A stretch of 64,000 nt of DNA from Monosporascus cannonballus (lineage: Eukaryota > Ascomycota > Sordariomycetes > Xylariales), in NCBI GenBank assembly GCA_004154925.1, contig QJNS01000339.1:1-64000 (forward strand). Direction: 5' to 3'. Below the pieces are notes generated by a model. It had not been told where the DNA came from. It was given only the letters and a program-made list of their open reading frames with translations, and did no database searches. Of this stretch, positions 38,061 to 51,136 are shown in pieces. The position numbers and the translations under genes were made by a program. Within the stretch, counting starts at the first letter, position 1, and each line of letters begins with the position of its first letter.

Positions 38061-41000
38061 GATCCATCGTATTCGTTAAATGGTTAAATAATTCCCATAT
38101 ATTATCTTTATATAAATATTTTTCTTATTTAACCAGGTATTAAATTTTGTTTTTAACCATTTTAAAATCTAATATTCGTTCGATTTCGTATTTGTCGGAA
38201 TTTTTTTTAAATTCCAAATTTGTTTTTAATAAGGCATTTTTAGGTACTGGTTTAAATAAAAAAATATGGAAAATAAAGTATATTTTTATGTTTTTAGGTA
38301 ACGATAATCGGTAATTAATTTTTGAAATAATTTCTTTAACTTTAAACGGGCAAAATTTCTTAAAATTAAGCTTATTATTAAGTTTTTTCGTTTTGATTTG
38401 TAAAATATTCGAAATTACGTTTTATTTTTAGCATAATAAATAAACTTTATTTCTTTTTGTTAAAATTAATCCCTTAATTTTTTTTTGTTATAATATTAGG
38501 TTATTCGTTATTAAAAAAATCGTAATTTATTTTGGAAATAGGCTTAGATCGTTTTGATTTCCGTTATTAACGCTTTTATTTTTAAGATAATCGTAATAAT
38601 TTTTGGTACTTTATTAAACGATTATTTAAATCGTTTTATTTATACTTTATATCCGTATACGGTTATATAAAGAAATACGTCCATATTTTCGTTAACCGAT
38701 ATATTATAAGCCATTTACGCTAATAATAAAAATTCTACTTAATCGTTCTGTTAATAATTAACGTAACTTCGGAAATATTGTTCCAAAATCTAATTAAATT
38801 ATTCGGTTTATTTATCCGTTTAAAGATAATACGTTATTAAGAATTTAAATTTAATATTAATTTGTTTAAAAAAACTGGTACCGAATTTTAAAATAAATAA
38901 CGTATCTTTATCAAAAACGATTTTTTCTGGTATTTCGTATTTATTTAGGTAATATCTAATAAAAACGTAAGCCAATTATTTTGCCGTTATATTTCTTTTA
39001 AAAAATAAAAAATATCCATATTTAATAAATTTATTAATAATTACTTATATTCCGTCGTACTTAATTTTAATAATTAGGTTTTGAAATAAAGGTAAATTAA
39101 TAATAAAATCCTAAGTTATAATATTCCATACCTTATCAAAAATATTAATAAGTTATAATAACCCATAAGGCTTATAACGTATTACCTTAGCCTTATTACA
39201 AATATTATAATTTTTAATTACTTTTTTAATTATACGGCTTAATTCTGGAAAATCATATTTTTCTTATAATCATCTAATAATCTTAAAAATTCCTTAATAT
39301 CCGTATAATAAGTTTTTATAAAATTCCTTTACGAACTATTCCTATTAATCCCTAAGAACATAAATTTTACCATAATATAGCAACTAATCTTTTAACTATC
39401 CTTTTAATTATTAAACTTTTTTTTGTTTTTTTTATTATAAGAATTTTGGAACCGTATTAAAAGTTCGGGCGATAACTTCTTTAAAATTTCACATAATTAT
39501 ACAATATTATCTTAATTATATTATAACATTTATATATTCCTTTTAGGAATTTTGGAATCGTAATTATTTTTGCAACTGAAAATATCCGCCTGGATGTTTT
39601 TTTTCCTTTAATATAATATATTTTAAAATTAAATTTTAATAAAAAAATTATCTAAGCCTTATATCTTTTATTCAATTTTTATGTTTTCATAAATCGGGTA
39701 AAATTTTTGTAATTAAAGTAAATATCAAAAAATTCCTTCGTTCCGCTAAAAAAGGGCTTTTATTCCTTAAGGATATTAATAATCGCCAATAATTCCTTAT
39801 CGTAAATCGGATATCTAAATTTTGCATTTCGGAATATTTTTAAATAATATGCTATTAGGTACTATTTGCCGTTATCCTTTAGCTATTTTAAGACGGCATT
39901 TAGTACGTAATCTAAAACATCCGTTTTTAAACGTTTCCTTTTGTTGGCATTAAGTAATCTTATTATAGGTCCGTTAATAATTACATTTTTTAAGATCTAG
40001 AACGCTTTTTTTATTTCTTTTGGAAATTTAAATTCCTTCCTTACATATTCCTTAATAATAAGTTTCGTTAATAATTTAACTATATCTCCGTATCCCTTAA
40101 TTAAGTTACGTACGTAACCCGTAAATCTTAAAATTTGCCGGATATCGGTAACGGTTACCTTATTAAGGATAGGCTAATCCTTAATTACTTTTATCTTAAA
40201 GCGTTAAATCTGAATTTGGCCGGAAATAAAAATATATCCCAGAAAATCCAGTTTCTGCATATGCCATATACTTTTGGCCGGGTTAATTCGGATATTTACT
40301 TTATCCAATATCTGGAGCACTTGGGCGATATATTCTTTATGTTCTTCCAGAATCTCGGAAAAAATAAGTATATCGTTAAAATAAACAAAAACAAATTTAT
40401 CCAGAAATTTTTTAAATATAATTATTACTAGGCATTAAAAACTAGCGGAAGTATTAATAAATCCCATAAACATTACTTTATATTCGTAAAATCCATATAT
40501 TATTTTAAATACCATTTTCCATTTTTCTTTTTTAATTATTTTAATATAATAATATCCGTTTCGGAAATCAAATATAATAAACTATTTTACTTTGTTAATA
40601 TTTTCCTTTAACGTACTTATAAAAGTTAAAAAGTATCCGTTTTTAATCGTAATATCGTTCAACTATCGGTAATCGATCATTTTTCTGAAAACCAGGTCTC
40701 CGTTTTTATTAATGTTTTATTTTCCATCCTTAGTTTTTAATACCATAAGAACAAAATATCCAATAAGAAAATTAAAAAGTTAAATATATCCTTTTTTAAG
40801 TTAAGTTAAATACTTTTCCATAAAGCCTTTAACTAATCGGGATTTATATAATAAATCTTATAAAATTTAAGATAATATCTTTTTTTAATAAGTATTTTAT
40901 AATCTTATTAACCATATAGTAATAATTCGTAATCTTTTTTATTTTTGAATAATTTTTTAAATTGTCGATACTCAGATAATACCTTGGAAGTTTAATTTAT

Positions 41001-43774
41001 AATCTGGACTTCCTTAATAATATAACAGATTTCCTAATTATTTTTTTCGGATAATTTTCGTTTTTGTTCCCATAAAAATATTTGGCTTTTTTAATCGATA
41101 TATGGGTTATTAAATCTAAACCATAATATTCCCAAGATAATATCGTATTCGGAAATATCGGCAATATCCAATAAAATCCACTTTTAATATCCTTAAATTT
41201 ATACCGGAAGTTTTTCAATTTTTCGAAAAATTCGTCCGTTATCGTACGTAAACAAGCTTTCATTTACTATACGTAACTTGTAAAATTTCAATTTGTACTT
41301 CCAGGGAATCTGATATTTTACTATTATTAAAAAAAAAAAAATTTCTTTCGGCTTTTAAATTAATCATAGCCTTAAACGTTCTATTCCTATATTAAAAAGG
41401 AATCTTTATCTAACCGCATAATCCTTTGGTTATTTCGCATAAAATTTTGTAAATTAAGGTTCTTCGGTACTTTAATTTCGAAAGCCTCGGTAATTTTTTA
41501 ACTTTTAATACCATCCGGCTTAAACAAATTTTTATTCGCAAGCTTTTTTAACAGCATATTTAATATATTAATCGTTTTTGTACCGGAACCATATTTTCTT
41601 ACCGTACTTATATTAAGGTTTTAAAACTGGATTTTTTTTCTTGGTTTATCCTTTAATTTTGTATTTTCTGGGTTATAAAAATAAAAAAGTAATTTTCTAA
41701 AAAAAATGTTCCCATATTTAGGAACTTATATTAAACGCAAAACATCGGAAAATAACATAAATATCCTTACGATATAACCTTTTAACTCCGTTTTAACTTA
41801 AAATACATATAATAAAACTTTAAATATTTTGGCTATCGTAAAGTTTCTATATATCGGCATTTATCATCTAATTCGGTAAGGATTTTATTATTCCATCCGG
41901 GCCAAAAGTTATTATTTTCTTTAATTCAGAAATAAACGAAATAATTATTTTAATAATAAACGGTAAAATATAACAAATTATAAAGGTTTACTAATAACGT
42001 TTTTTAATAAATAATATATTTTGAGAATTTATAAAGCTCCGGAAATAATTATCCATAATTATTAATATTTAATCGAAATTAACCGTCCTTTATATGTATC
42101 TTATATTTTTAGGAATCAAAATAACATTAATATCTTAGCCCTATAGCTATTCTAGAAACCGTTTATCCTGGGTAATATTTATAGGCTTTAACTTTAAAAT
42201 CCTAGCAAACTAAATAATCTTCGTATTTTAGGATATCGTTCGGAATTTAAATAATTATGGCAATAATAAATTTTGGTTAAAAGAAAATCGAATTAATTTC
42301 TTTCTCCTTTTTTTCTGCCTTACTTTTAGTTTTTTGTTCGGTTATTCTAATTTTTTTTAAAGTTAAAAAATTCTTCCTTTTTTAAAATTCCTTTTGGCGG
42401 GAAAACGGCATTTATTTTTAAAATATCCCTTTTTGCCATAATTAAAACATTTTACTTTAAATTTGTTTTTCTTGGGCTCCTTCGAAACGGAATTCGTTTC
42501 CTTCTAAGGTTTACCCTTATTTTTCTTAATTCGGCTGCTAAAGCCCTTATCGTTATTTCGTTTGCCGGTTCCTTTTTTTTCGAAATACTGATTAAAAGTA
42601 CGACGGTCGGCAATAATAACTTTATCGGTATATTTTGCAAAAAATCCCATTTTAGGTTTCATATATATCTCGTTCTTAACTTAAGGCTTTAAGCCGTCGT
42701 AATAAAAATAAAATAACGCATTTTCAAACAAATTTAAAATAATTATTAAACGGTTAAATTCGATTATATATTTAAACGTTAATTTAATTTGGCGAAAAAA
42801 ATAAAATTATTTAATTGCATATTATTCCTTATTAGGATTTCCGAATAAAGCCCGTATTCGTTTTTTAAAATAACCGTATTTACCAAAAATATAATTAATA
42901 AAATCTAAAAATTCTTTTAAATACCTTTTAAAATAATCCGTTAAAATAAATTCGAATTATTTCCGGATTTGTTTAATTAATAGCTGGAAAATAACTATCA
43001 CCTTTTGATAATCTTCCGTTAAAAAATTTTCGTAAAACTTAAAGTAAAATCTGGCCTAAACCAAAAATCCATCAAAATCCTTTAATTTATCGTAAGGCTT
43101 AAGGAAAATTAGCTTATAACCTTTGACGTCTGGCATTCCGTAATAACCAAAGGATGGAATAATTTTTTCCCGTATCCGGTTTGCGCCGAACAATAATAAA
43201 ATCGAAATTCTTTCTGGTGCTTATCTTATGTCCAACGAAGGTGGTCGGTAATTAGCCCCTTGGCTTCGTCCCTTTAAAAAACCAAATTATGGAAAAACCG
43301 GTTTTCTTTTTTTGGCGAGCCGAATATTCTTTTTCTTTAGGCTTTTGACCTTTTAGGCCAAAAGGTCCAGTTATTTTTCCATAATAAGTTTTCTTTTTTT
43401 AATTAAGCGTTTTAGTACCTTTTTTTTTTATTTTCCAGCCGGATATTTTTTTTCCTTTTTACTTATTTTATTTCTTTACATCTTAATTATTTCCCTTACG
43501 GATAAAGATTATTACTAAGGTTAAAAGGAAAAAGGGCCTCCTTAAAATCTAATAATAAGGGGTACCATATTATTTATCAGTTAAAAAACTTCTTTAATAA
43601 ATAGTAAATCGTTTAATCTTATTACTAATCCTTTATTAATTAATAACGGGAATCAGATATATTGTTTATTTTCTAAATATCGTTCTATATTATCGTTTAT
43701 ATTAAGTTCAAAAAAGTTTATGCTTAATTAAACTTTAAATTATTCGTTAGCTATTAATTAAAAAATTATTAAAA

Positions 43775-44190
43775 TATAACGAACCTATTATATATCTACT
43801 TAAAAATATAAGCAATATCCGAAAAAGGTTTTAATTTGCAGGTAATAATAAGGCGAAAAATAATTTAATAATTTATTTATTAAAAAGATTTAAATATTTT
43901 TCCCTTAATTAAAAAACGGTATAATTACCTTTAATTAAAAGCTTAAATTAATAACTAAGGAACGAAATTAAATAAGTATTATTTATATAAAAAACCGATT
44001 TATTATATATCCCAATTCCTAAAGTAAATATATCATGGATCTATATGATTTATGTAATCTGGTTAAATTACTTAAATCACTTAGATTACGGAACAAGCCA
44101 AATTTCCCTATCCGGAATTTAGCCGTGACAGGTCCGCGCTAGGCCTCAAAGGTAGGTTTCTTGGAGGCAGGAACCCTGGTTCCTGTAACA
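43775..44190 (-). repeat. 5' LTR of element B1 (coding orientation)
   Basis: 416 bp, the same length as its partner; start decayed to TATAACGAACC, end TTCCTGTAACA intact. Confidence 0.9.
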
Positions 44191-47100
44191 GTTACGTACG
44201 GTGGACGGAAACCTATTTACGTACGAAAACGGACGAATTTAAGGATATTAAGAATGGATTTTATTGGATATTATTAACATTTTTAGGCACGATATCATTT
44301 TGGGGATGCCATAATTTAAATCTAATAATTTACATATTAATTGAAAATATTAAATATTTTTACGGAAAAACGAGCTACCCGAAAAAAACGATTAAGAAAT
44401 TTGTTATATTATTAAGGAAGTTCAAATTGTAAATTAAACCTTTACGATATTACCTAAATATTAACAATTTAAAAAACTGTTTAAAGATAGAGAAAATTAT
44501 AAATTACCGTTATACGGTTAATAAGACCACAGGATATCTATCAAAAAAAAATACAATCTTAAATTTTATAAGATTTATCATATAAACCTTAACAAATCGA
44601 AAACCTTATGGAAAAATATTTAATTTAACTTAAAAAAAATATATTCAATCCTTTAATTCTCCCGTTAAATACCCCGTTCTTATGGTACCAAAAATTAAGG
44701 ATGGAAAGCAAAAAATCGATAAAAACGGAAACCTGGTTTTTAGAAAAATAATTAATTACAGATAATTAAACGATATTACGATCAAAAATGGATATCCTTT
44801 AACCTTTATAAATACGTTAAAAAAACGTTAACAAAACCAAATAATTTATTGCACTTAATTTTCGAAACGGCTATTACCGTATTAAAATAGCTAAAGGAGA
44901 AAAATGGAAAACGGTATTTAAAATAATATATAGATTTTACGAATATAAAATAATACCTATAGGACTTATTAATACTTCCGCTAATTTTTAACGTTTAATT
45001 ATAATTACGTTTAAAAAGTTTCTGGATAAATTTATATTCGTTTATTTAAACGATATCCTTATTTACTCCGAAACTTTGAAAAAACATAAAAAGTAAGTTG
45101 CTTAAATGTTCCGGACGTTAAACGAAATGAATATCTAAATTAACCCAGCCAAAAATATATGGCATACGTAAAAGCTAAACTTTTTAAGATATATTTTCAC
45201 TTCCGGCCAAATTCAAATTTAACGTTTTAAAATAAAAACAATCAAAGATTAGCTTATCTTTAATAAGGCGATTATTACAAATATCCGGTAAATTTTAAAA
45301 TTTACGGATTACGTACGTGGCCTAATTAAGGGATACGGAAATATAATCAAATTATTAACGAAATTTACTATCAAAAAGTACGTAAAAAAAAATCGAACTT
45401 CCCGAAAAAGCAAAAAAAGCATTCCAGATCTTAAAGAATGTAATTACCAGCGGACCCATAATAAAACTACCTAACGCAAATAAAAAAAACCGTTTAAAAA
45501 TAAATGCTTTAAATTATGCATTAAATGCCGTCTTAAAACAGTTAAAAGATAACGGCAAATAATACCTAATAGCATATTACTTTAAAATATTCCGAAATAC
45601 AAAATTTAAATACTTAATTTATGATAAAAAGTTATTAACGATCGTTAATACTTTTAAAAAATAAAAACTTTTCTTTAGCAAAACGAAAAAATCCTTCGAT
45701 ATTTACTTTGATTATAAAAACCTTACCCGATTTATAAAAACATAAAAATTAAATAAAAAATATAAAACTTATATAATTTTTCTATTAAAACTCAACTTTA
45801 AAATATATTATATCAAAGGAAAAAAAATATCCAGGCGGATATTTTTAATTGCAAAAAGAATTACGATTCCAAAATTCTCAAAAAAATATATAGATATCAT
45901 AATATATTAATAATAGCATTATATAACTGTATAAAATAATTAAAGGGCCGATTCCCGAATTCTTAATACGATTCCGGAATTCTTATGATATAAAAAAATA
46001 GAAAAAAATTTAACAGTTAAAAAAACAGTTAAAAGATTAATTACTGTATTATGGCAAAATATATGTTCCCAAAGATTAACGAAAATAATTTATAAAGGAA
46101 TTTTACAAAAACTTATTATACGGATACCAAAAAATTTTCAAAATTACCTGATGGTTATAAAAAAAATATAATTTCCTTAAGTTACGCCGTATGGTCAAAA
46201 TAATTATTAAGAACTGCAATATTTGTAATAAGGCTAAAACAGTACGTTATAAGCCTTACGAATTATTATAACTTATTGATATTCCTAATAAAATATAAAA
46301 TACCATAATTTAAGATTTTATTATTAATTTATTTCTATTTAAAAATCTAATTATTAAACTCGAATATAACGGAATATGGGTAATTATTAACAAATTTACT
46401 AAATATAGGTATTTTTTATTTTTTAAAGGAATTATAACGGTAAAACAATTAGCTTATATTTTTATCAGATATTACCTTAATAATTATAAGATACCAAAAA
46501 AAATTATTTCCAATAAAGATACGTTTTTTACCTTAAAATTTAGCATTAATTTTTTAAAATAAATTAGTATTAAATTTAAGTTTTTAATAACATATTATCC
46601 TTAAATAAATAAATAAATAAAATAACTTAATTAAATTTTGAAATAATATTTTCGAACTTACGTTAATTATTAATAAAATAATTAAATAAAGTTTTTATTA
46701 TTAACATAAATCGTTTATAATATATTTGTTAACGAAAATATAAGCGTATTTTTTTATATAATTATATACGAACATAAAATAAAAATAAAACGATTTAAAT
46801 AATTATTTAACGAAATACCAAAAATTAATATAATTATCCTAAAAGTAAAAATATTAATAATAAAAATCAAGACAATCTAAGTCCGTTCATAAAACGAATT
46901 ATAATTTCTTTAATAACGGATAACCTAATATTATAATAAAAAGAATTAAAGGATTAATTTTAACGAAAGAAAATAAAGTTTATTTATTATACCAAAAATA
47001 AAACGTAATTTCGAATATTTTATAAATTAAAATAAAAAAACCCAGTAATAAATTTAATTTTAAAAAGTTTGGCCTATTCAAAATTAATAAAATTATTTCC

Positions 47101-47379
47101 AAAATTAATTACCGATTGTTATTATCCAAAAACATAAAGATATATTTTGTTTTTTATATTTTTTTACTTAAATTAATACCTAAGAACGTCCCGTTAAAAA
47201 TAGATTTAAAACTTAAAAAAGATTTTAACGAATACGAAATTAAATAAATATTGGATTTCAAAATAATTAAAAACAAAATTTAATACCTTATTAAATAAAA
47301 AGAATATTTATATAAAAAAACATTTGGAAATTATTTAACTATTTAACGAATACGATAAACCTAATTAAGACGTTTTACC

Positions 47380-48030
47380 GCCAAAATCCTGACTGATTAT
47401 TTTTAATGCGGCCAAGGTTGTAAACGATAATAGTTCCCCGTTTAAATCCAAACCTTCGGCATTCCAGTCGAAAGAAATAAACGCCTTTATTATAACGTTT
47501 ATTTTTAAAGCAAATTGCGTTTATTCCGTTTTTATACGACGTCGCTTTTTTTTTATCTTTTTCCGTTTTTTTAATTAATTTAGTTCGTAATTTTCGAAAA
47601 GCAGCTATAACTTTTTCTCCTTTAAAATATTTTTTAACGACGTAAACGTTATAACTTATTTATTTTTTAATATTTCTTTTTGAAATTTTCGTTATAGTTT
47701 TATAAGTTCGTTTTTAGCGGTATAACGTTTTTTTTAAAAGCGGTCGTATTCGGAATTAATATTTTTTAACGAAAATATAATAATTGTTAATCCATTATAG
47801 TAATATTAATGACGGATATAATAATAATAATTTGGAATGTTTTCCGTTATAAAATATTTAGATTTTCCGGATAAAAAATAACTGGAATAAAGTAATATTT
47901 TAAACCTAAATTTGAGAATATAAGCAAACCGGTTATCGCGAATTTAACGTTAATTCGTACGGGATTAGCGCGTCGATTTTTTTACCTAATTTGCTATGGT
48001 AAATTAGTAATAAGAAAAATAATTTTCAAT
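47380..48030 (-). pseudogene. Antisense frame at 3' end of element A2
   Basis: Minus-strand reading ends with INVIIKAFISFDWNAEGLDL, then NGELLSFTTLAALKIISQDFGG. It matches the B1 and B3 antisense frames residue for residue in the FDWNAE region. The middle is broken by RIP stops; no clear start codon remains. Confidence 0.55.
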
Positions 48031-48092
48031 TGGAAGAAAGGAGTATTTACCTTTTTATCTTTGGGACAAAGATCTTGAGAAAAAAAGAATGG

Positions 48093-48514
48093 TATTATAG
48101 ATCCCTGAGTAAACCCGTTTTAAAAGCCCCAGGGTTACAAAAAAGGGAAAGCTCCATATTCTAAATTACGTAACTTAAAATAATTTAACCGATTTATTAA
48201 ATCATATAAATCATAATAATTTCGGTAATTTAATAGATCCAAAAGATTAATATTATATTAGTAAAATAAAAGAAAATATAAGATTTTAGGTTTTTTATGT
48301 AAATATTTACCTACTTAATTTTCGCTTTTTAGCTATTAATTTAAGTTTTTAATTTAAAGGTAATTGTACCGTTTTTTAATTGGGAAAAAAGTCTTTAAAT
48401 CTTTTTAACGAATAGAACATTAAATTATTTCTCGCCTTATTATTACCTGCAAATTAAAACCCCATTTCGGATACTGCTTATACCTCCAGGTGGATATATG
48501 ACAGGTTCGTTACA
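48093..48514 (+). repeat. 3' LTR of element A2
   Basis: 422 bp. Start decayed (TATTATAGATCC), end TTCGTTACA. GTTCG and the second half of solo LTR-E follow directly. Confidence 0.9.
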
Positions 48515-48624
48515 GTTCGCTACCCTCACCTTCTAGCTAGGACCTTTTAGAGGTCGATGCAACCTTCAATATACCTTTTCTTCAGTTATATGCTTCTGTG
48601 TGTGATGCAGGGTCTCACATATTC

Positions 48625-49053
48625 CCTGCGCACGGTTCCTATGTATCCAGCCTCTTGACGTAGGCGTATATAATGATCCACCCCCTGGAATAAACACGAT
48701 TATTTCGTCAGCTTTCGAAAGAATTGGTAAGATCTGATAATTAATTATGTCCCGCCAGAGTGTAGGGCCTCACATTTTCCGGCACTGTTCAAATTCGACA
48801 TCTGATGACCAGTCATATTGCTAGGCGGGTAAACAGCAACTTTCGTACCATCAGAAGGCGTTGAAGTGGCTATTAGCCGTCCCACTTACGCTCCGACAAA
48901 CTCATAAGCGACCTACGCGAGGGATTTACGATAGTTCATTTTAGGCGGGGGAGAATTAGGTCAACCTTTAATTAAACCCTAATCAGAGAAAGCCGGTATC
49001 AAATACCAGGTGGCTCACACAATAACTCCCGTGCCGCTGAGGGCGGCGCGAAT
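48625..49053. other. Island 2 left edge, no gene seen
   Basis: Ordinary composition with short stops in all frames. In the ancestral DNA this joins directly to 33,902, the left side of the LTR-E target. Confidence 0.4.
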
Positions 49054-49290
49054 ATGGACTACCTATCTTACAGTAAGGCATGGTATATTCATGCCGACCA
49101 TCAGTGTTGTCTCGATCTCCCCGAAGGGAACCCATCCCCCTCTATGTACGCAGAAAGTAGCAACCCTACTTTTTTTTTAATGAGAGCCTACTTCCCGTCC
49201 ACAGTATACGATGCCGTCCCGCCAACTCTCAATTACCCGGGCGCACGGCCTTGCATTAATCCCATTGTCATGGGAAAAATGGGGGTCTAA
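49054..49290 (+). CDS. Short ATG frame, unknown
   Basis: 78 codons from ATG to TAA. Contains three Cys and a Pro-rich C-terminal half (FPSTVYDAVPPTL). No signal peptide, membrane segment or known motif. An inverted repeat follows 17 bases after the stop. Could be a fragment or chance. Confidence 0.25.
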   Translation: MDYLSYSKAWYIHADHQCCLDLPEGNPSPSMYAESSNPTFFLMRAYFPSTVYDAVPPTLNYPGARPCINPIVMGKMGV

Positions 49291-49307
49291 AGGGCTCCAA
49301 TCAGACA

Positions 49308-49330
49308 CCCCTGGTGAGCTCCACCAGGGG
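49308..49330. other. Perfect 9-bp stem with 5-base loop
   Basis: CCCCTGGTG, AGCTC, CACCAGGGG. It lies just after the 49,054-49,290 frame and just before a TATAAAAAG box. It may be a chance hairpin or a transcript 3' structure; there is no T-run as in bacterial terminators. Confidence 0.4.
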
Positions 49331-50100
49331 CTATAAAAAGGGTGCTACCCGAAATGGTATGGGACGAGCTCGGATATGGAGGTCAACTCCCTACGGAACC
49401 GAAGGTCGCTATTATCTATAAAGTTATTCGCCGATTAGTACGGTGATTAGTTCGTTATCGAGAACCATTTATTTGCGTACATCTGTTGGTGGATAAGTAC
49501 TACAAAATACCCACGGTCGTGGGCAGTCCTTGGGCACCCAATGGGTACCCATTGCAAACCTCTACGGGGACTTCTGCTCTGTCGACGTAAGTTCCCACAA
49601 TTTCTTGTATTCAGCCGTCTCCTTCAGTTCCCCCACAGCATCGTTCAAGAGGCGATATCTTGAGACATTGCAATTAGAATCCAGTTTTATCCCGTCAGCA
49701 GGCTCCACCAACGCTTGAATCACCTTCCCAACCGTTACTGCACCATTCTCCCATGAACTCCCGACATGCCCGCGGCTCAAAGCATACTGAACAAAGTCCA
49801 CGCCGCTTGGTTTCGGAATCCGAACCCCTTTGGAGTGCGCTACGACTACTCCAAACTCCGCCCGCTTGTTAATAATAAGAACGAGTAGATAACCATAGTC
49901 AACGGGGTTCTCCAAGGTAGGCCTGGTTTCAGGTATGGTAATGGGAGTAGGTATTCGCGAGACTTTTCCGGTGCATTCAGCATCCAACAATCAGAGCTAC
50001 CTCGAAATTCGGCCAAAGCTAAAAAAACAAAGGCTTCTAACTGTATATAGCAGTGATTAGCAGTGATCTTCAGCGCTTAGCCCCACAACAGCCAATTAAC
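49331..50100. other. Unassigned, with a minus-strand open frame
   Basis: A minus frame is open 49,562-49,990 (142 codons; contains NPVDYGYLLVLIINKRAEF and ALVEPADGIKLDSN) but begins at TTG after a nearby TGA, so it would need an upstream exon. I do not recognise it. A perfect 16-bp palindrome lies just outside at 49,539-49,554. Confidence 0.35.
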
Positions 50101-50108
50101 TGCTGCCA

Positions 50109-50329
50109 TCGATAAATCGAAGCCCAAAAAGCGCAGGAAAGCACAGCCCGAGCCAAACGAAAAATTCGTAAAGATGATATCTGCTAAGAAAGTGAAGGTA
50201 GGGTTGAAAGCCGCTTCAAAGAGACGTTCCATCGCAACTCGACGAAATCAGCAGCAGGATGAGTCCTCTGAAGGTAAAGAAGATAACGACGATAATCCGG
50301 ATTGCATCATTGTACGTAGCACTTAGTAT
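50109..50329 (+). pseudogene. Basic/acidic C-terminal tail, transposase-like
   Basis: Plus frame with a Lys/Arg-rich start (KPKKRRKAQPEPNEKF), RRNQQQDE, and an acidic end (GKEDNDDNPDCIIVRST) before TAG. This arrangement is common at the C-terminus of fungal pogo/Fot1 (DDE-1) transposases. No catalytic part is attached. A short plus frame at about 50,485-50,623 (KTDFLWAFSQAWKEVM) resembles another piece of the same family but lies after, not before, it. Confidence 0.4.
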
Positions 50330-50735
50330 GGAGTCAATTGAATAGGTGGTCACCCACACCAAGTGGGATCACCATACCCTCAAGAGCTGTATCTGCTCCT
50401 TAGTAAGTGTGACATAACAACTACCCTATGGAGGTACCAATGAGATTACCGCCCCCTACCGGTTAAATGTAACGGCCTGAAATTTAGATAGGTTACCGAT
50501 AAGACCGACTTCCTCTGGGCGTTTTCGCAGGCGTGGAAAGAGGTCATGACCTCGAAGTACACCATGAAGGGTTGGGAAGCGTCGTTACGGATCGGAACTC
50601 CGGCGCAGCTTAAGGGCGGCTAAAGATATGGCCCTTTTCAGTTTACTAAGTGTCATTTATCCCGGGTAGTGCCATGCTGCAATTGCGTATAAGATATATG
50701 TGAATATAAACATAATACCTTCGACCCTGAGAAAA

Positions 50736-50925
50736 TCAGTTATGCTTATTCAAAAGCGTCTGAGGAAAACCGACCAAGCTCAACGTCTCTTCATAATAGT
50801 ACTGCATTAACGGAGCGAATATTCCGATATCAAGCGGCTGCATAATATGGGAGCTGTGTATATACAGACAGCGCACCTTGTTCCTCCTGCATTCAGCCAT
50901 GAATTCGGTCGTGAGTGCGTTGGGA
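50736..50925 (-). pseudogene. pogo/Fot1 DDE-1 transposase fragment
   Basis: Minus-strand frame reading TTEFMAECRRNKVRCLYI, HSSHIMQPLDIGIFAPLMQ and YYYEE. The SH-x-x-QPLD-x-G-x-F-x-PL string is diagnostic for the DDE-1 core, just before the last catalytic Asp region. Upstream (above 50,925) the frame runs on into unrelated sequence, so it is a short internal piece joined to other DNA. Orientation is opposite to the fragment at 50,109. Confidence 0.75.
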
Positions 50926-51136
50926 GACTGTGGACGGTAACCACCACTTTCCGATGACGAATCCAAGGCCGGTGATATTGGGCTCTTGGGCTGCGATATT
51001 GCCGCCCAACAGAAAGGGGGCAGGTGCCCTTTTCCGCGACAATAAGTTCTAAAGAACTTCGCCAGTTGCTGAGAGAGAGAAAAGATCTTCGTATTATGTT
51101 TCATACATACAAACTGAACGCCCGCCGTATCCGTAC

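Larger units (their letters stand above)
36905..44190 (-). mobile_element. Ty3/Gypsy chromovirus B1, nested in A2, minus strand
   Basis: A 7,286-bp element with 416-bp LTRs (36,905-37,320 and 43,775-44,190) and duplication GTTAC (36,900-36,904 and 44,191-44,195), inserted in the A2 protease gene. Coding is on the minus strand. Gag zinc knuckle at 42,408-42,449 reads CFNYGKKGYFKNKC. Protease active site at 41,350-41,361 reads NLKA. Reverse transcriptase has YFND at 40,372-40,383 within a well-kept stretch (DILIFSEILEEHKEY). Integrase lies at about 38,420-39,400. The chromodomain is at 38,035-38,199, with its first Trp lost and its second kept. Confidence 0.92.
34049..48514 (+). mobile_element. 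Ty3/Gypsy chromovirus A2, interrupted by element B1
   Basis: 422-bp LTRs at 34,049-34,470 and 48,093-48,514; duplication GTTCG at 34,044-34,048 and 48,515-48,519. Without the nested element it is about 7.2 kb. Gag zinc knuckle at 35,737-35,778 reads YFNYGKKGYFKSKY, with all four ligands changed to Tyr. Protease active site at 36,814-36,825 reads DLKA for DSGA. After the interruption (36,905-44,190) the protease continues, reverse transcriptase has YLND at 45,043-45,054, integrase follows at about 46,080-46,900, and the chromodomain lies at 47,221-47,393 with stops at both Trp. An antisense frame covers about 47,380-48,030 on the minus strand. Confidence 0.9.
33908..48619 (+). repeat. Solo LTR-E (241 bp) split by nested Gypsy insertions
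   Basis: The LTR occupies 33,908-34,048 and 48,520-48,619. It starts TGTCAGACCC and ends GGGTCTCACA, an imperfect terminal inverted repeat. TATTC flanks it on both sides (33,903-33,907 and 48,620-48,624), so it is a solo LTR left by recombination. Element A2 lies inside it. It carries a TATA-like ACGTATATAAAAG just before the A2 insertion point. A RIP-degraded second copy lies at 55,892. Confidence 0.85.

Noticed and set aside
40135..40431. 98-codon plus-strand open frame
   Set aside because: It is antisense to the well-kept reverse-transcriptase segment of element B1 and carries no motif of its own.
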